A DNA stretch of 64,000 nucleotides from Mauremys mutica. Its lineage: Eukaryota; Chordata; Testudines; Geoemydidae. The stretch spans positions 18,931,225 through 18,995,224 of the forward strand of contig NC_059073.1 of assembly GCF_020497125.1 (NCBI RefSeq), read 5' to 3'. Position 1 is the stretch's first letter; every line of letters begins with the position of its first letter. Position numbers and translations under genes: made by a program. Below the pieces are notes generated by a model. The model was not told where the DNA came from, did no database searches, and saw only the letters and a list, made by a program, of their open reading frames with translations. This document shows, in pieces, positions 12,891 to 23,312 of the stretch.

Positions 12891-14520
12891 TTACCCGGCC
12901 TAGGAGGCTCGCTTCCAGCTACAGTATAGACATAACCTAAAGTAGTTCATCTTTAGCTTCATGCCTCACAAGACACCTCGGGGATATAGGTATCTAAAAC
13001 AACCACGCACCATGTATTCAGGCATAAATACTGATTCAGTGGAAATAACCGTTCTTAGATTTTTCCTTTGTAACTGTTGGACTGTTCCATTTCAGAGACG
13101 TCTTATATAACTAATAAGCTGCTAAAGAAAGGATGGGTTTCAGAAACCTCCTGGGTTGTGTGGTCCCTGCATTAAAGTACCGGTATTTGAATTAGCCACT
13201 GGCAAACCTGAGAGTGATTTTGGTTTTGCAAAACCAAAACCCAGGAAGGTTTGGATCCAGATTTCATTTTAAATGGAACCCCAATGTTCGTGAAGTAGGG
13301 GGGATAGCTGAGGGGGTTCAGATAAATTAGGTTATTTTGCACCATCTCTAATGTAAACACAGACACTTTTAAAGGATGTAGCTGGTGCTATGATCACACC
13401 TCCCAGTTGAGAACTAGCAAATTAATGTGCAAAATTGAAACAAAAACAGAAGATAGATGTGTGTCAAATAATTACAGATCCTGCAGCCTAGAGACAAAGT
13501 AACACATCCACTGATGCATAGCAGAATGCAAGCCACCATGTAAGCAAGCGAGAAGGGCTGATAAGAACAGTTAGTTTTCCACTACATATCTCAATATGGA
13601 AACTAAACCTTGCATAAATAGCTTCATGCTTTTAAAATGTGATGCTAAGATACTTTCATAAAATGCGACCAGTTTAAGCAAATGCCATTTCATTTAGAAC
13701 TGTCACTTGTCGCTTTGCTTTGGTAGTTCAGGGAAGCAGTGTGCATTTTTCAGTGTGTTTTTCCCTATCATTTATCTCCTTGCATTTATTTCTCTGCCAT
13801 TCCCAAAGAGGATTCTACATTATGCACTATGTACACTAAGCCAGGTCTAGTAAGACTAACGTACAAGGCAGCCTTTCACAGACATCGGGATTTGTGAACT
13901 TCTGTTGCATAACAGAAAAGTAATTTGAGACCCATTCAGCTGTTAGTATCTTTTTAAAATTACACAATATATCAAGCGTATCACACTAGGCTAAAACCTG
14001 GGAGTTGATCCAAGAGCACATCCTGGGGAACCCACCCCACTTAACTCACCGGCACGGGTCAAGTGAGAAGCTGCTGACACCATTTACACACATGCAATGT
14101 GTTGATCAATTCATTCCTCCTTCAGAGCTTGATTCTGCAAGCCCCTGTGCAGAAGGATCCTTGTGCAGAACCTAAGGGTATCCTTCAGAAACCTTACTGC
14201 TCCTAATTGCCTAACAGGGCTACCTCCAAGCATAAGGGTTTACAGGGCCAAACTCTTATTGAACGGCAATCTGTCCTCCACTGAAGCACCCCCTAAATAT
14301 ATCCACTAAACAGATCATCTCTCCCCGGGCTCTGGTGTGAGAACAAGCATCCATCCAAAACTGATGTAGAAATTATTGATTTTTTTTACATTTTTTCAAT
14401 TATTTTCGTTCCAGCAAGGTACCCTACCTATCAGCCTCAGTAAAATAAGAATAAGAATAACCTCTCTCAGCTCCTTAAACTCCCTCCTCCTCAAAGCCCA
14501 CTACTTTTGGTTCGCCTTCC

Positions 14521-14571
14521 GTTAATATTATTAATTAATAATAATAATAATTATTAATTAATAATATTAAC
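14521..14571. repeat. Perfect AT palindrome, 22-bp arms
   Basis: Arms 14521-14542 (starting GTTAATATTATTAATTAATA) and 14550-14571 are exact reverse complements around a 7-nt loop. It lies in SLA intron 1. Confidence 0.95.
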
Positions 14572-16178
14572 AATCATCATTATTATGAAGGATTATTTGA
14601 AGGGTGGTATTGCCAACCCAACTCCCCGCTGGCCTTCATTCCTGATGCTGGCCCCAGATATTAACGCATTGTGTGGGTTTAAAATGCTCTAAAGAGGAAT
14701 TAGAAAGAAACAGACCTAGCAGGAAGTATTTGTGTGCATGCAGGTGTGTGTGCGTGCGAGCGCACACTCTTGTGACCTTTCTCCTCCACTCCCGTAATAC
14801 ACTTTGTTTCTTGTAAGCCCTTTCTACGCTAAGTTGAACTGAGACAGCAAGCGCCAATCAGGCCTGGGAGCTGACTCTGTCGTCCTGCAATAAAGAATAT
14901 TGTCATATCACATTGTTTGAAAATATGGTCAGTAGTTGTCATTTACACTGGGTTTGAGGCAATCCCCATTACAGCAAATGGGCACAAATTGTCCCTGCCA
15001 ATCCAGCAGAGGCTGCTATGGCCCGGGTGGAGAGCAGGTAGAGTTTGTACCACCATCACCCTCGCCAGCTATTTTGCCGAAGAGCAATTTTAAACTACCA
15101 CCAGGGTTCCAATGGAAGCCGCAATGTACCAGGCCGCTTTCTCCCCATCTATTAGTGCTTTTCTGGCTGGCTCCAGACCCCTCAGTGGAGGAAGGGCTGC
15201 AGTTGCCTTCCACTGTCACAACCTTCCTCCACGCAGAATTTCCACCTCTCGGGAAACCTGCACTCTGGGGTATGCTGGAAGAAGCCAGCGCATCAAGCCC
15301 CACATTTGCACTGCATGCAGAAAGATCCCCACTAAGAGTTCGATCCTAGGAAGCCCTGAGCAGCCTCTCCTTGGGAGTTTTAGAAGCTTGGTACATTTTG
15401 GGTTCAGCCCTATGAAGATGTGAACACTTGCAGAGTGTAACTTCAGTTCCTGCAGCTTTACTTGCAGAGCAATTCCGGACTGGTGCAGGATGTTCCTCCC
15501 AAACTTCCTCCTTTCTGACCTCAGTTCTCAGAACGACGTTTGTACGTGAATGAGCAAACCACACAAATTTACTTTTCCTTTTTTTTAAATGAAAAAGCCT
15601 CTGTCTTCCATCACCAAGACAGCTGCAGTGTGGGGGTAGGAGCGCTGCGCAGCCCATTAGTCACCCAGTCTAGTAAGAAATCATAAACATAATAGGAAGG
15701 AGACATTGATTTTCTGGTTTCCTATTATTTTATGAAAAGTTCCCCCTCTTACTACACTTGAGGAATCTATTTTTGTACCTTTGAAAATATCAGTAAAGAC
15801 GTACAACGCAACGAAAGATGCCTTTATCTAATGTAATGCACCTGATCATCAGCATTACTTACATTGTAATTTAAGCCATTCATGCATGATGGTATTATTC
15901 AACTGAGGCCATTTCCTAATACTATGCATATTTATTCATTTTGCTACTTTCAGACTGAATCTCTTCTTTGCATATGGTGAGTATTAAACAAGGTCAGTCT
16001 GCAGAAGCTTTTGGCTAACTAGAAGTAAATAACAAAGATCTACAAACTTACAGGTGCTCCTATTTAGCTCCTATTTACACTGTTGCCCAGTAGGCTTTGA
16101 GGGTGACTTTCTGAAGACATCCACCCTAGCTATGAATTGTATAATCCTTTAAAAATGACATTTTCATCTTTTTCCTAG

Positions 16179-16278
16179 GTCAGGAGAGCGATATCCTTGC
16201 TGTCCTCTGTGATTATCCCTCCCCGGATATAAGCCAGCCAATATTTCACACCGGAGAGAAACTACGTGTGATATCAGA
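16179..16278 (+). CDS. SLA: SLA exon 2: first half of the SH3 domain
   Basis: This exon encodes about residues 21-54 of SLA, starting GQESDILAVLCDYPSPD and ending in the second base of an Asp codon. The ALYDY-like segment (LCDYPSPDIS) and the GEKLRVIS strand are typical of Src-family SH3 domains and match SLA closely. The acceptor is a pyrimidine tract ending CTAG at 16178; the donor is GTAAGT from 16279. The first exon ends after the first base of a Gly codon and this exon supplies the other two, so the phase agrees. The SH3 domain binds proline-rich partners and contributes to binding of receptor-complex components. Confidence 0.95.
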
Positions 16279-18867
16279 GTAAGTTGTTCCTTTTTAAATT
16301 AGCCCCCGATACAGCTGATGTGAGATAGGGAACAGCTGCTGGTTTATTCATTTGATGCTAGATGAATGCTGTGGTTTTTGTTTCTATTGAACAGGAGAGT
16401 GTTCAAGGCTTATTGTTGCTGGGAAAGTTGCTTATTGCTCAATGTGCAGTTCCAGATGGAGCACCTCCTTTCAGGCCACACATAGGGCTCGATCCTGCGA
16501 GTGCTTAACTCCCACTGGTAACTCGGGCCACTCAGCACCTCACAGGATTGAGCGATAGGAAATTCCAGGTGCCAAGTCAATGTACAGGGCCCAGTTTTAA
16601 AACATGGACTCATCCTGCATGATATAAAATGGGATTACTTGCATGAGACTGATTCAGCTTTGGCTAGGCATTTGAGCACTTAACCAAACTGAACCAATTT
16701 TTGAGTTGGAAAGGAAAAAAATACTTTATCCTTATCCAAAACTTTCACATAGGTTGAGGGTCTTTGGACTTTATATTCCTGTTTGGACTCTCAGATAGAG
16801 ATTACCCTGAACCATGAATTTCAGATCTGGATCCAGATCACTTTCTCAGAGTTCTGAGGGATGCAGACTTGGAGGTCCCATTCCGACCCTTCTCTAGTGT
16901 ATTACAGACACACAGACAGTTAGTCCCACACACAAAGACATTATACAGAGCTAGATCCTCAGCTGGAGTAAACTGAAGTCAATAGCCCTGATGATCTGCT
17001 ATGCCCCTGTTTCGGAAGTAGTAGAGAGTGGCAGCAAGAGGAAGTTGGCTGTGGCTCCTTGATCTTTGTCCACCTGGTCCTGACAAAAATTAGAGAAGTA
17101 ACCAGTCTCCTCTAACTTTCATGAGTGGTACAAAGGACCTTACAACAGTGGAAGATCTGAGTCGTGGTGCTCTGTCAACCATTCCCCCACTACCCCAGAT
17201 ATCCCATAAGGAGAAGGGCATATCAGGGGAGGGACCCTGGCATAGCAGGTGGCAGAGCTTCCACCAGCTTTCTGATGCTAGAATGTTTCCCTACGCCAGG
17301 GCAATTCTCCACCATTGTGTAAATGGTGCTAAATGGTCTTAGCAGACTGGAGATTCCAGCCCAAAATAGCTATGCTGATTTAGATCAGCTAAGGTTCCTG
17401 CCCATATATATATACTGTACATATGCTTCATATACCATATAGTACAGTCTAATTGTTAATATGGAACTCTGAAAATGAGATATGCGTAGCACATATTTTT
17501 GTTTGTATGTTTGTCTGTTATGTACTGATCAACAAGTGCTGAAGTAAGCATTAAATGGAAAGTTCTCTTCCTGTTTTGATTCAGCTATAGTGCAGAAAAA
17601 AAACCTTGCAATGTTCTATGCAAATAGGCACAACTCTCCTAAACAGAGGGTCTGTTCTCCCCACTAGGGTATGTGTGGATGTTAATGGGAGCTCTGGGTA
17701 TGCATATACTAGCAGGAGGTACAGTCTTTCTCAGGTCACTCGAGAAACACACCACTCTGACAAAGAAAAGGAGATATGCTAGGTTGGTTAGAGCAGCAGT
17801 GATAGGAGAGCTGCCACGTCAAACTCAACCCTTCTATGCTGCACACATTGCTCCTGTTATGTTATTTTTCGAAGCCTTTTATTCAAACTATTAAAGGAGA
17901 GACAGATCACAAGGAATAATGCTGAAATCACCACACTCACTTGGGACTCAAAACATTGCTGGTAATCATCTGCATGAGTCAGGGCAGCAACACAAAACAC
18001 AGAATCTACTCAGAACAGATTACCTATAATGATCACTAGTACCTGGAGATGGTTAACAGTGTTAGGTAAGCAGTGCCAGATTGGCCCCTGTGAAGATATA
18101 AGGAATACCATTCAAGGGAGGTCAGAGGCCAGCAATTGACTTACTGGCTGGCTGGCTAGCCTTGCCCACTGCACTTGGGAAAAGACCTCCAGCTTAACTG
18201 GCAGATCCTCATCAAAGGAGGAGCAGGAAATGGAGGGAGGGCACTGCCACACCTCCCAGAGGCTGGAGCTATTGCAGGGAGGAACTGCTCCCAGAAACAA
18301 AAATGGACAGAAAGGAGACTGCGAGAAATCCTATTATCAAAAGGCTCTGAGGTAAGAGCCAGGAACTTTGGGTTGAGGAACTTATCGGGGGGTGTGGGAG
18401 AGATTTGTTTGTTGAGGAGACTGGAAAAAAAAAGAGCAAAAGAAAAGAAAGCAAAATAACTGACTGCTAGAAACTACCTTCCTTGGATTGGGTGAGAAGG
18501 TTCCAGGCAGAATTCCCCCAGGGACAGAACTGGCTCATCAAGACCAAGCTGGGGTCAAGTTGGAAAAGTGCCCCAACCTCTTAGGGTCCCTCACAGTCTG
18601 CTCACTCCCTGGACTTCATTCATGAGGGGCAGGGTTAACTCAGGGTGGAGGTCCTAGTTTGGATAAAAGAAGAAATAGGAGTCTTTACTCGGAGACTTTT
18701 TTTCTGGGTAAGATTTTGAGACTGAGGGGGTATCTTTTAATTATTCTTAAGAGAATATGTGAAAATACCATCAGCAAAGTTATTCTCATGTATGTTTTAC
18801 CTCAAATGGAAACAGGAAATCCCACAGATTTCGCACACGCAGTAGCACTTAGTGAACATGCTGTACG

Positions 18868-19073
18868 CTGACGGGAGAGCTTCTCCTGTCATCGTAGTTA
18901 ATCTACCTCCCTGAGAAGCAATAGCTATGTCAATGGGAGACGTCTCCCACCAACATAGAGCTGTTGACACGGCGAAATAGGTTGGTATAACTACATCGCT
19001 CAGGGGTGTGAATTTTTCACACCCCTGAGTGACATAGTTATACTGATATAGGTTGGTAGTGTAGACCTGGCCT
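18868..19073. mobile_element. Degraded DNA transposon with GTCTACAC-type end and strong hairpin
   Basis: It ends TAGTGTAGACCTGGCCTAA. The core CTCAGGGGTGTGAA / TTCACACCCCTGAG (18999-19012 and 19016-19029) is a perfect 14-bp stem with a 3-nt loop, and weaker pairing extends it. The same core occurs at 32572 and 41789. Confidence 0.65.
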
Positions 19074-19190
19074 AAGTGATTTGCCCAACGTCGGAAATAA
19101 AGTTTGATGAAGAGCCAGGAAAAGAACCTAGGTGTCTTGATTCCCAGTTCTATGCTTCAGCCACCAGGCCGTCCTATGCATTAGTGCCTG
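19074..19190 (-). mobile_element. MIR-type SINE fragment, antisense
   Basis: Reads GTGATTTGCCCAACGTC, then GAGCCAGGAAAAGAACCTAG and GATTCCCAGTTCTATGC, the usual antisense MIR core. It abuts the degraded DNA element before it. Confidence 0.65.
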
Positions 19191-19262
19191 ATCTGCAGTT
19201 CATTGAAGTAAATGAAAAGATTCCCATTGACAACAATGAGCTGTAAATCAGTTCTATTAGAC

Positions 19263-19573
19263 CAGGGGTCGGCAACCTTTCAGAAGCGGTGTGCCGAGTC
19301 TTCATTTATTCACTCTAATTTAAGGTTTTGCATGCCAGTAATACATTTGAATGTTTTTAGAAGGTCTCTTTCTATAAGTCTATAATATATAACTAAACTA
19401 TTGTTGTATGTAAAGTAAATAAGGTTTTTAAAATGTTTAAGAAGCTTCATTTAAAATTAAATTAAAATGCAGAGCTCCCCGAACCAGTGGCCAGGACCCG
19501 GGCAGTGTGAGTGCCAATGACAATCAGCTCACGTGCCACCTTTGGCACACGTGCCATAGGTTCCATACCCCTG
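19263..19573. mobile_element. Non-autonomous hAT-type element (CAGGGGTCGGCAACC termini)
   Basis: Left end CAGGGGTCGGCAACCTTTC; right end CCATAGGTTCCATACCCCTG, whose complement begins CAGGGGTATGGAACC. Flanks TATTAGAC and TTTTACAC agree at 6 of 8 positions, as expected of a decayed 8-bp target duplication. No transposase is present; 311 bp. Confidence 0.75.
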
Positions 19574-19949
19574 TTTTACACTGTAAATCTAATCTCCAAC
19601 TAGACTTTACTAATGCGCTGTTTCTAGCTATAATAAAGATGTTCAATATCAGAAATTTATTCTTGACTACAGAAATAGGTCTCACTACTTAAGCAGCAAA
19701 TGGAACAAATTTATTGTTTAATATTTAGTTTATTTCTGTGGACCATTTAAACAATAATGTAGCAAACAGTGAGATTTAGAAGATGAAATAATGTAAACAA
19801 AAGAAACGTAGATCTATGCGTGTGTTTCTGAATACTCAGATTAGTTAACAAATACTGCATGTTAGCCCATTTTCTGCCTTAGTATGTTTTTAAAATGAAG
19901 GCAGGCTCCCCAAACGCATTTGACCATACTCATCTTCTTGCTCTGACAG

Positions 19950-20036
19950 TGAAGGAGGTTGGTGGAGAGTCCATTCCCTCACTACCGGTCGAGAAAACTA
20001 TATTCCAGGAAAATGCGTAGCAAAAGTTTACCATGG
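19950..20036 (+). CDS. SLA: SLA exon 3: second half of the SH3 domain
   Basis: This exon encodes about residues 54-83. The segment DEGGWWRVHSLTTGRENYIP contains the tandem tryptophans and the YIP motif that build the ligand-binding face of Src-type SH3 domains. It ends in the SH3-SH2 linker (VAKVYHG). The acceptor AG is at 19948-19949 after a CT-rich tract, and the donor GTGAGT follows at 20037. The exon begins by completing an Asp codon and ends with two bases of a Gly codon, so it joins its neighbours in frame. Confidence 0.95.
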
Positions 20037-21378
20037 GTGAGTACATGCTTTCTCCACAGCATTCCAAAACTACAGGTGCTGTTATTTCACACATACCATA
20101 GTTTATAGGATCAACTTTTCATCCTTAATTAGAGGCCCTAAGTACTATCATAATCCAAATAATATAATTACAACCAGTAGCACCACCACCAGCAGCAGCA
20201 GCCTGCTAGAAAAATCTAAGTCAGGCAGAGATGACCTGAATTAAATATCTACATCTGAATTCTTTTGAACTTTGGGGATATTTCAATCCAGATCTAAATT
20301 TAGCAGCTGTTTTTATCAAAGCAAAACTCCAGTTCCAAACACCCAGAAACTTTGAGAAACTTCTCATTCACTTCTGGGTCCAAGTTGTGAGCTCTGGGCC
20401 CATCTCTAGTTTTAAGACACTGATAAAAAGATCCAACTTATAAGAACTGGGGTGAAATTCACTGGTATGCACAAGGCCTATGCACTATTTAAATCTCAAT
20501 TAAGACAATGTGGTGGCTTGAGTGGGTCCCTGGGCTGTTCTTCTGCACAGGGGTGAATCCCTCCCCCAATGAGGGAAAACTCAGTCTGAGACAAAACTGG
20601 AGTTTGTATGAAAAACAGACCAACTAGAACAAAAGAGGAACTTCAAAAGGCAAATGAGATCATTCAAGAATGGAATCCCTGCACATTAGAATAGATACTG
20701 AGGGTTCAGAGGTTGGTTAGTGCCGTCAGCTCCATCTGAGGAAATCCATTAAAGCATCTGCTTAAGTCTGTCACTATTCAGCAAAGCATTTTACCTGCTT
20801 AACTTTAGGCATGTCCTTAAAGTCTATTGACTTCAATGGGAATTAGCCCTTGCTTATAGCTAAGCATATGCCTAAGCCTCCTACTGAAGGTATCAGATAC
20901 CTGACAGTACGTGGTTGAGAAAATCAGCATGCTTGGTTCTACTTTCCCACCGGTAAAGCCCATTGAATTAGATTTGTGTAAAACCAGAGTAAAGTGAGAT
21001 CAGAATCTGGCCTAGCATATGCAGAATAATTACACCTTTGTCCCTGGATTAATAGATGTGGATAATGACTCACAACAAGAAAAGGTTTAGTTATTTAAAC
21101 TCGGTGACTTTTTTTAACTCTAGTAAATGTTAGTGTTTCAAATTAATTGAGCTTGAAGGGTTTTGCCCTCTCTTATAGGGCCATTCTTAATGAAATTACT
21201 TGCATGAGCGAGAAGAGCAAGATTTGCCCCATAAACTGAGGAAATAATCCTGGGAATAGTTAAGAAGGTTACAGTGTCATTTTTACAGTCCTTTTCTAGC
21301 TAGTCCTGCACTTTAAGGGCCACACGCTGCTCTCTTTCTCACCCATGTCATTCTAGAACTTCTTTTCCTGTTTCACAG
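20037..21378 (+). other. SLA: SLA intron 3
   Basis: A 1.3-kb intron of unique-looking sequence. It includes a short CAC/CAG-rich run near 20177-20202 and one unit with the CATTGAAGTCAATGG-like foldback core near 20820-20850. No other feature is seen. Confidence 0.8.
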
Positions 21379-21482
21379 CTGGTTATTTGAAGGGCTGGGA
21401 AGAGAAAAAGCAGAGGAACTTCTACAGCTTCCCGACACCAAGGTTGGCTCCTTCATGGTTAGAGAGAGTGAAACTAGGAAAG
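21379..21482 (+). CDS. SLA: SLA exon 4: first half of the SH2 domain, with phosphotyrosine-binding Arg
   Basis: This exon encodes about residues 83-118 and begins the SH2 domain at WLFEGLGREKAEELL. It contains FMVRES, the SLA version of the FLVRES motif; the Arg at about residue 111 is the residue that contacts phosphotyrosine. The acceptor is TTTCACAG ending at 21378, and the donor GTGAGA begins at 21483. The SH2 domain is what lets SLA bind phosphorylated ZAP70, SYK and receptor chains; that partner list is family knowledge, while the motif is seen here. Confidence 0.96.
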
Positions 21483-23180
21483 GTGAGAAAACATAACATT
21501 TCCCCCCCACACCCCGAATCTCAGACTGCGGCATCTCCTTTCAACTGGGCTTTCCAAAGCTCTTAATTCTCTGCCTTTTCACTTCACACACATCAGTCCA
21601 GAATTCTAAACCATATGTAATAAAAAAATAACATATTGCACAGTGCAACATCTTCAACAATCACCTACATAACAAGCAGTGCTGGAAACATGGAAAACCA
21701 TGGCTTTTAAAAGTTCCCTAATCACTAGCACATACAAAACATTATTTAAACATTGTTTATTTGAGTGGTAGCACCCCAAATGCCCCAAGATCGCAAGGCA
21801 TTTCAAACAGAGAGGTAGACCCAAAGGATGGGTAAAAGGGTAACTAAACGCATTTCCTATTTAGTTGTGTGGTTGTTTTGTTTTAAATTAAACACTTGAA
21901 ATTTTCTTCACTTGAAATTTCTTGATCATCCTTCCACCACCAGACTGGCTGGTCAGAAAATGGGCTCCTCCCCTAAGGAAAATTTTAATTTTTTGTAAAA
22001 AAAATAAAAAACCTAAAACATTTCAGCCAAAATCCAAAAAACATTGATTTGGGTGGTGCCTCAGGGGAGTTATGTGGGTATCTCATACTCTCATTCTCTT
22101 CTGTAGGCTCAGCTCCCTGGCTGGTCTACATCTCCCATGATGCACAATGGTCTCCTCTCTTGTTGAGCAATACATGATGGCATCCCTGACCATAGTATTT
22201 CATGGGAGATATTATCTGGCTGGGGACACAATTTTTCAGTTTTTGTGTGTGTGTTTTTGACAAACCATCAGAGTTTTTCCTCAGAAAGCAGACTCTTTGT
22301 GAAAAAATTTGACAGTAAATTAGGTTTTTGACAAAACAAAACACTCTCTTCGGAAATTTTTCATCCAGCCTGAATTTAAATTGCCTCACAGCAATTGCCA
22401 GCTTCATTTCTAATGAGTGTACTCTTCCTTCCTAACATTTGGTCCCTTCCCTCCTCACAAATGAGTAGCTCACTTATAAGTTAGATAAGAACATAAAGCG
22501 CATTCATTTTACAAACACATGGAAGTTTCACACCCAGAGGGAAGGACAGTGAACAAAGGTTACTGAGTCACCTTGCATATTTTTAACTTTGCTAGGGGCA
22601 GGATGATGAGCACAGTATAAGAACATGAATGGAATAGGGCCCCCTTTGGCCTGTTAAGGAATTATATTAATGGGTTTCAAAGGGAGTGACTATAGTAGTC
22701 CTGCCCACATGGCTCCGATATGGGGCTTCCAAAAATTGCAGGGTGCAGAATTAAATGGGAAAAGACCCTCAGAGCTCCATGGAAAGACAGCAAGGGGAAG
22801 AAATTAAAAAAAAAAAACAGGTGGGGATTTTCAAAAGTTCCCAAGGAATCTAAGTGCCTAGAATCTAACCCCTTTGGGCCCTTTTGAAAATCCTACCAAC
22901 AAGCTTCAAGAAAAAATTGTTGGCGCTTTAGAAGAACTCAGCCTTAGGGATTTAAGGCTATAATCACCAATCCTCTGCTCTATCTGTCTCTATTTTGAGA
23001 TCTTTAAATCAGAAAGGTCATTTCGCTTTTTCAGATTATTCGAGGGCACACCTGTTACTGTGGCACCACATTTCAGAGCTGGTCTGACTTTAGTCAGCAG
23101 CCATAGAGGTCTGTGAAATGCACCTTTGTTTTCCTTGGATTGTGACTACTTAATGTCATTTGGTTCTCCTGTTTCTGCAG
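21483..23180 (+). other. SLA: SLA intron 4
   Basis: A 1.7-kb intron. A probable foldback DNA element lies at 21945-22375, and a piece of another foldback repeat at 22805-22905. No exon is seen. Confidence 0.8.
21945..22375. mobile_element. Probable foldback DNA element
   Basis: Left CTGGCTGGTCAGAAAATGGG and right AAATTTTTCATCCAGCCTG are approximate inverted repeats, with TTTTTGACAAA words near the right end and a (GT)n run at 22240-22252. Boundaries are uncertain. Confidence 0.45.
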
Positions 23181-23312
23181 GATTATATTCATTGTCAGTC
23201 CGGCACAGGCAAGTGAAACATTACAGGATCTTCCGCTTGCCGAATAACTGGTATTACATCTCTCCACGGCAAACATTTCAGTGCCTTGAGGACCTTGTGA
23301 ATCACTATTCAG
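23181..23312 (+). CDS. SLA: SLA exon 5: second half of the SH2 domain
   Basis: This exon encodes about residues 118-162: LYSLSVRHRQVKHYRIFRLP, then the NNWYYISP and FQCLEDLVNHYS segments. This stretch is almost the same as mammalian SLA and is the most conserved part of the gene in this window. RHRQVKHYRI carries the central SH2 beta strand with the His that lines the phosphotyrosine pocket. The acceptor is TTTCTGCAG ending at 23180, and the donor is GTAAGT from 23313. The exon ends after the first base of a Glu codon. Confidence 0.97.

Larger units (their letters stand above)
9965..16178 (+). other. SLA: SLA intron 1
   Basis: This is a 6.2-kb intron with GT/AG ends. It contains a tortoise-type tRNA SINE (12705-12890), a GGGGCAAGCAG minisatellite within a T-rich repeat (11930-12300), and a perfect AT palindrome (14521-14571). 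Open frames at 10882-11277 and 14936-15423 show no recognisable protein and overlap on both strands. Confidence 0.85.
16279..19949 (+). other. SLA: SLA intron 2
   Basis: This is a 3.7-kb intron. It carries a decayed DNA transposon with a strong hairpin (18868-19073), a MIR antisense piece (19074-19190) and a hAT-type element (19263-19573). The rest shows nothing I can assign. Confidence 0.85.

Noticed and set aside
14936..15423. Overlapping plus-strand ORFs of 137 and 103 codons in SLA intron 1
   Set aside because: Both frames and the opposite strand are open at once, which reflects base composition; no known domain.
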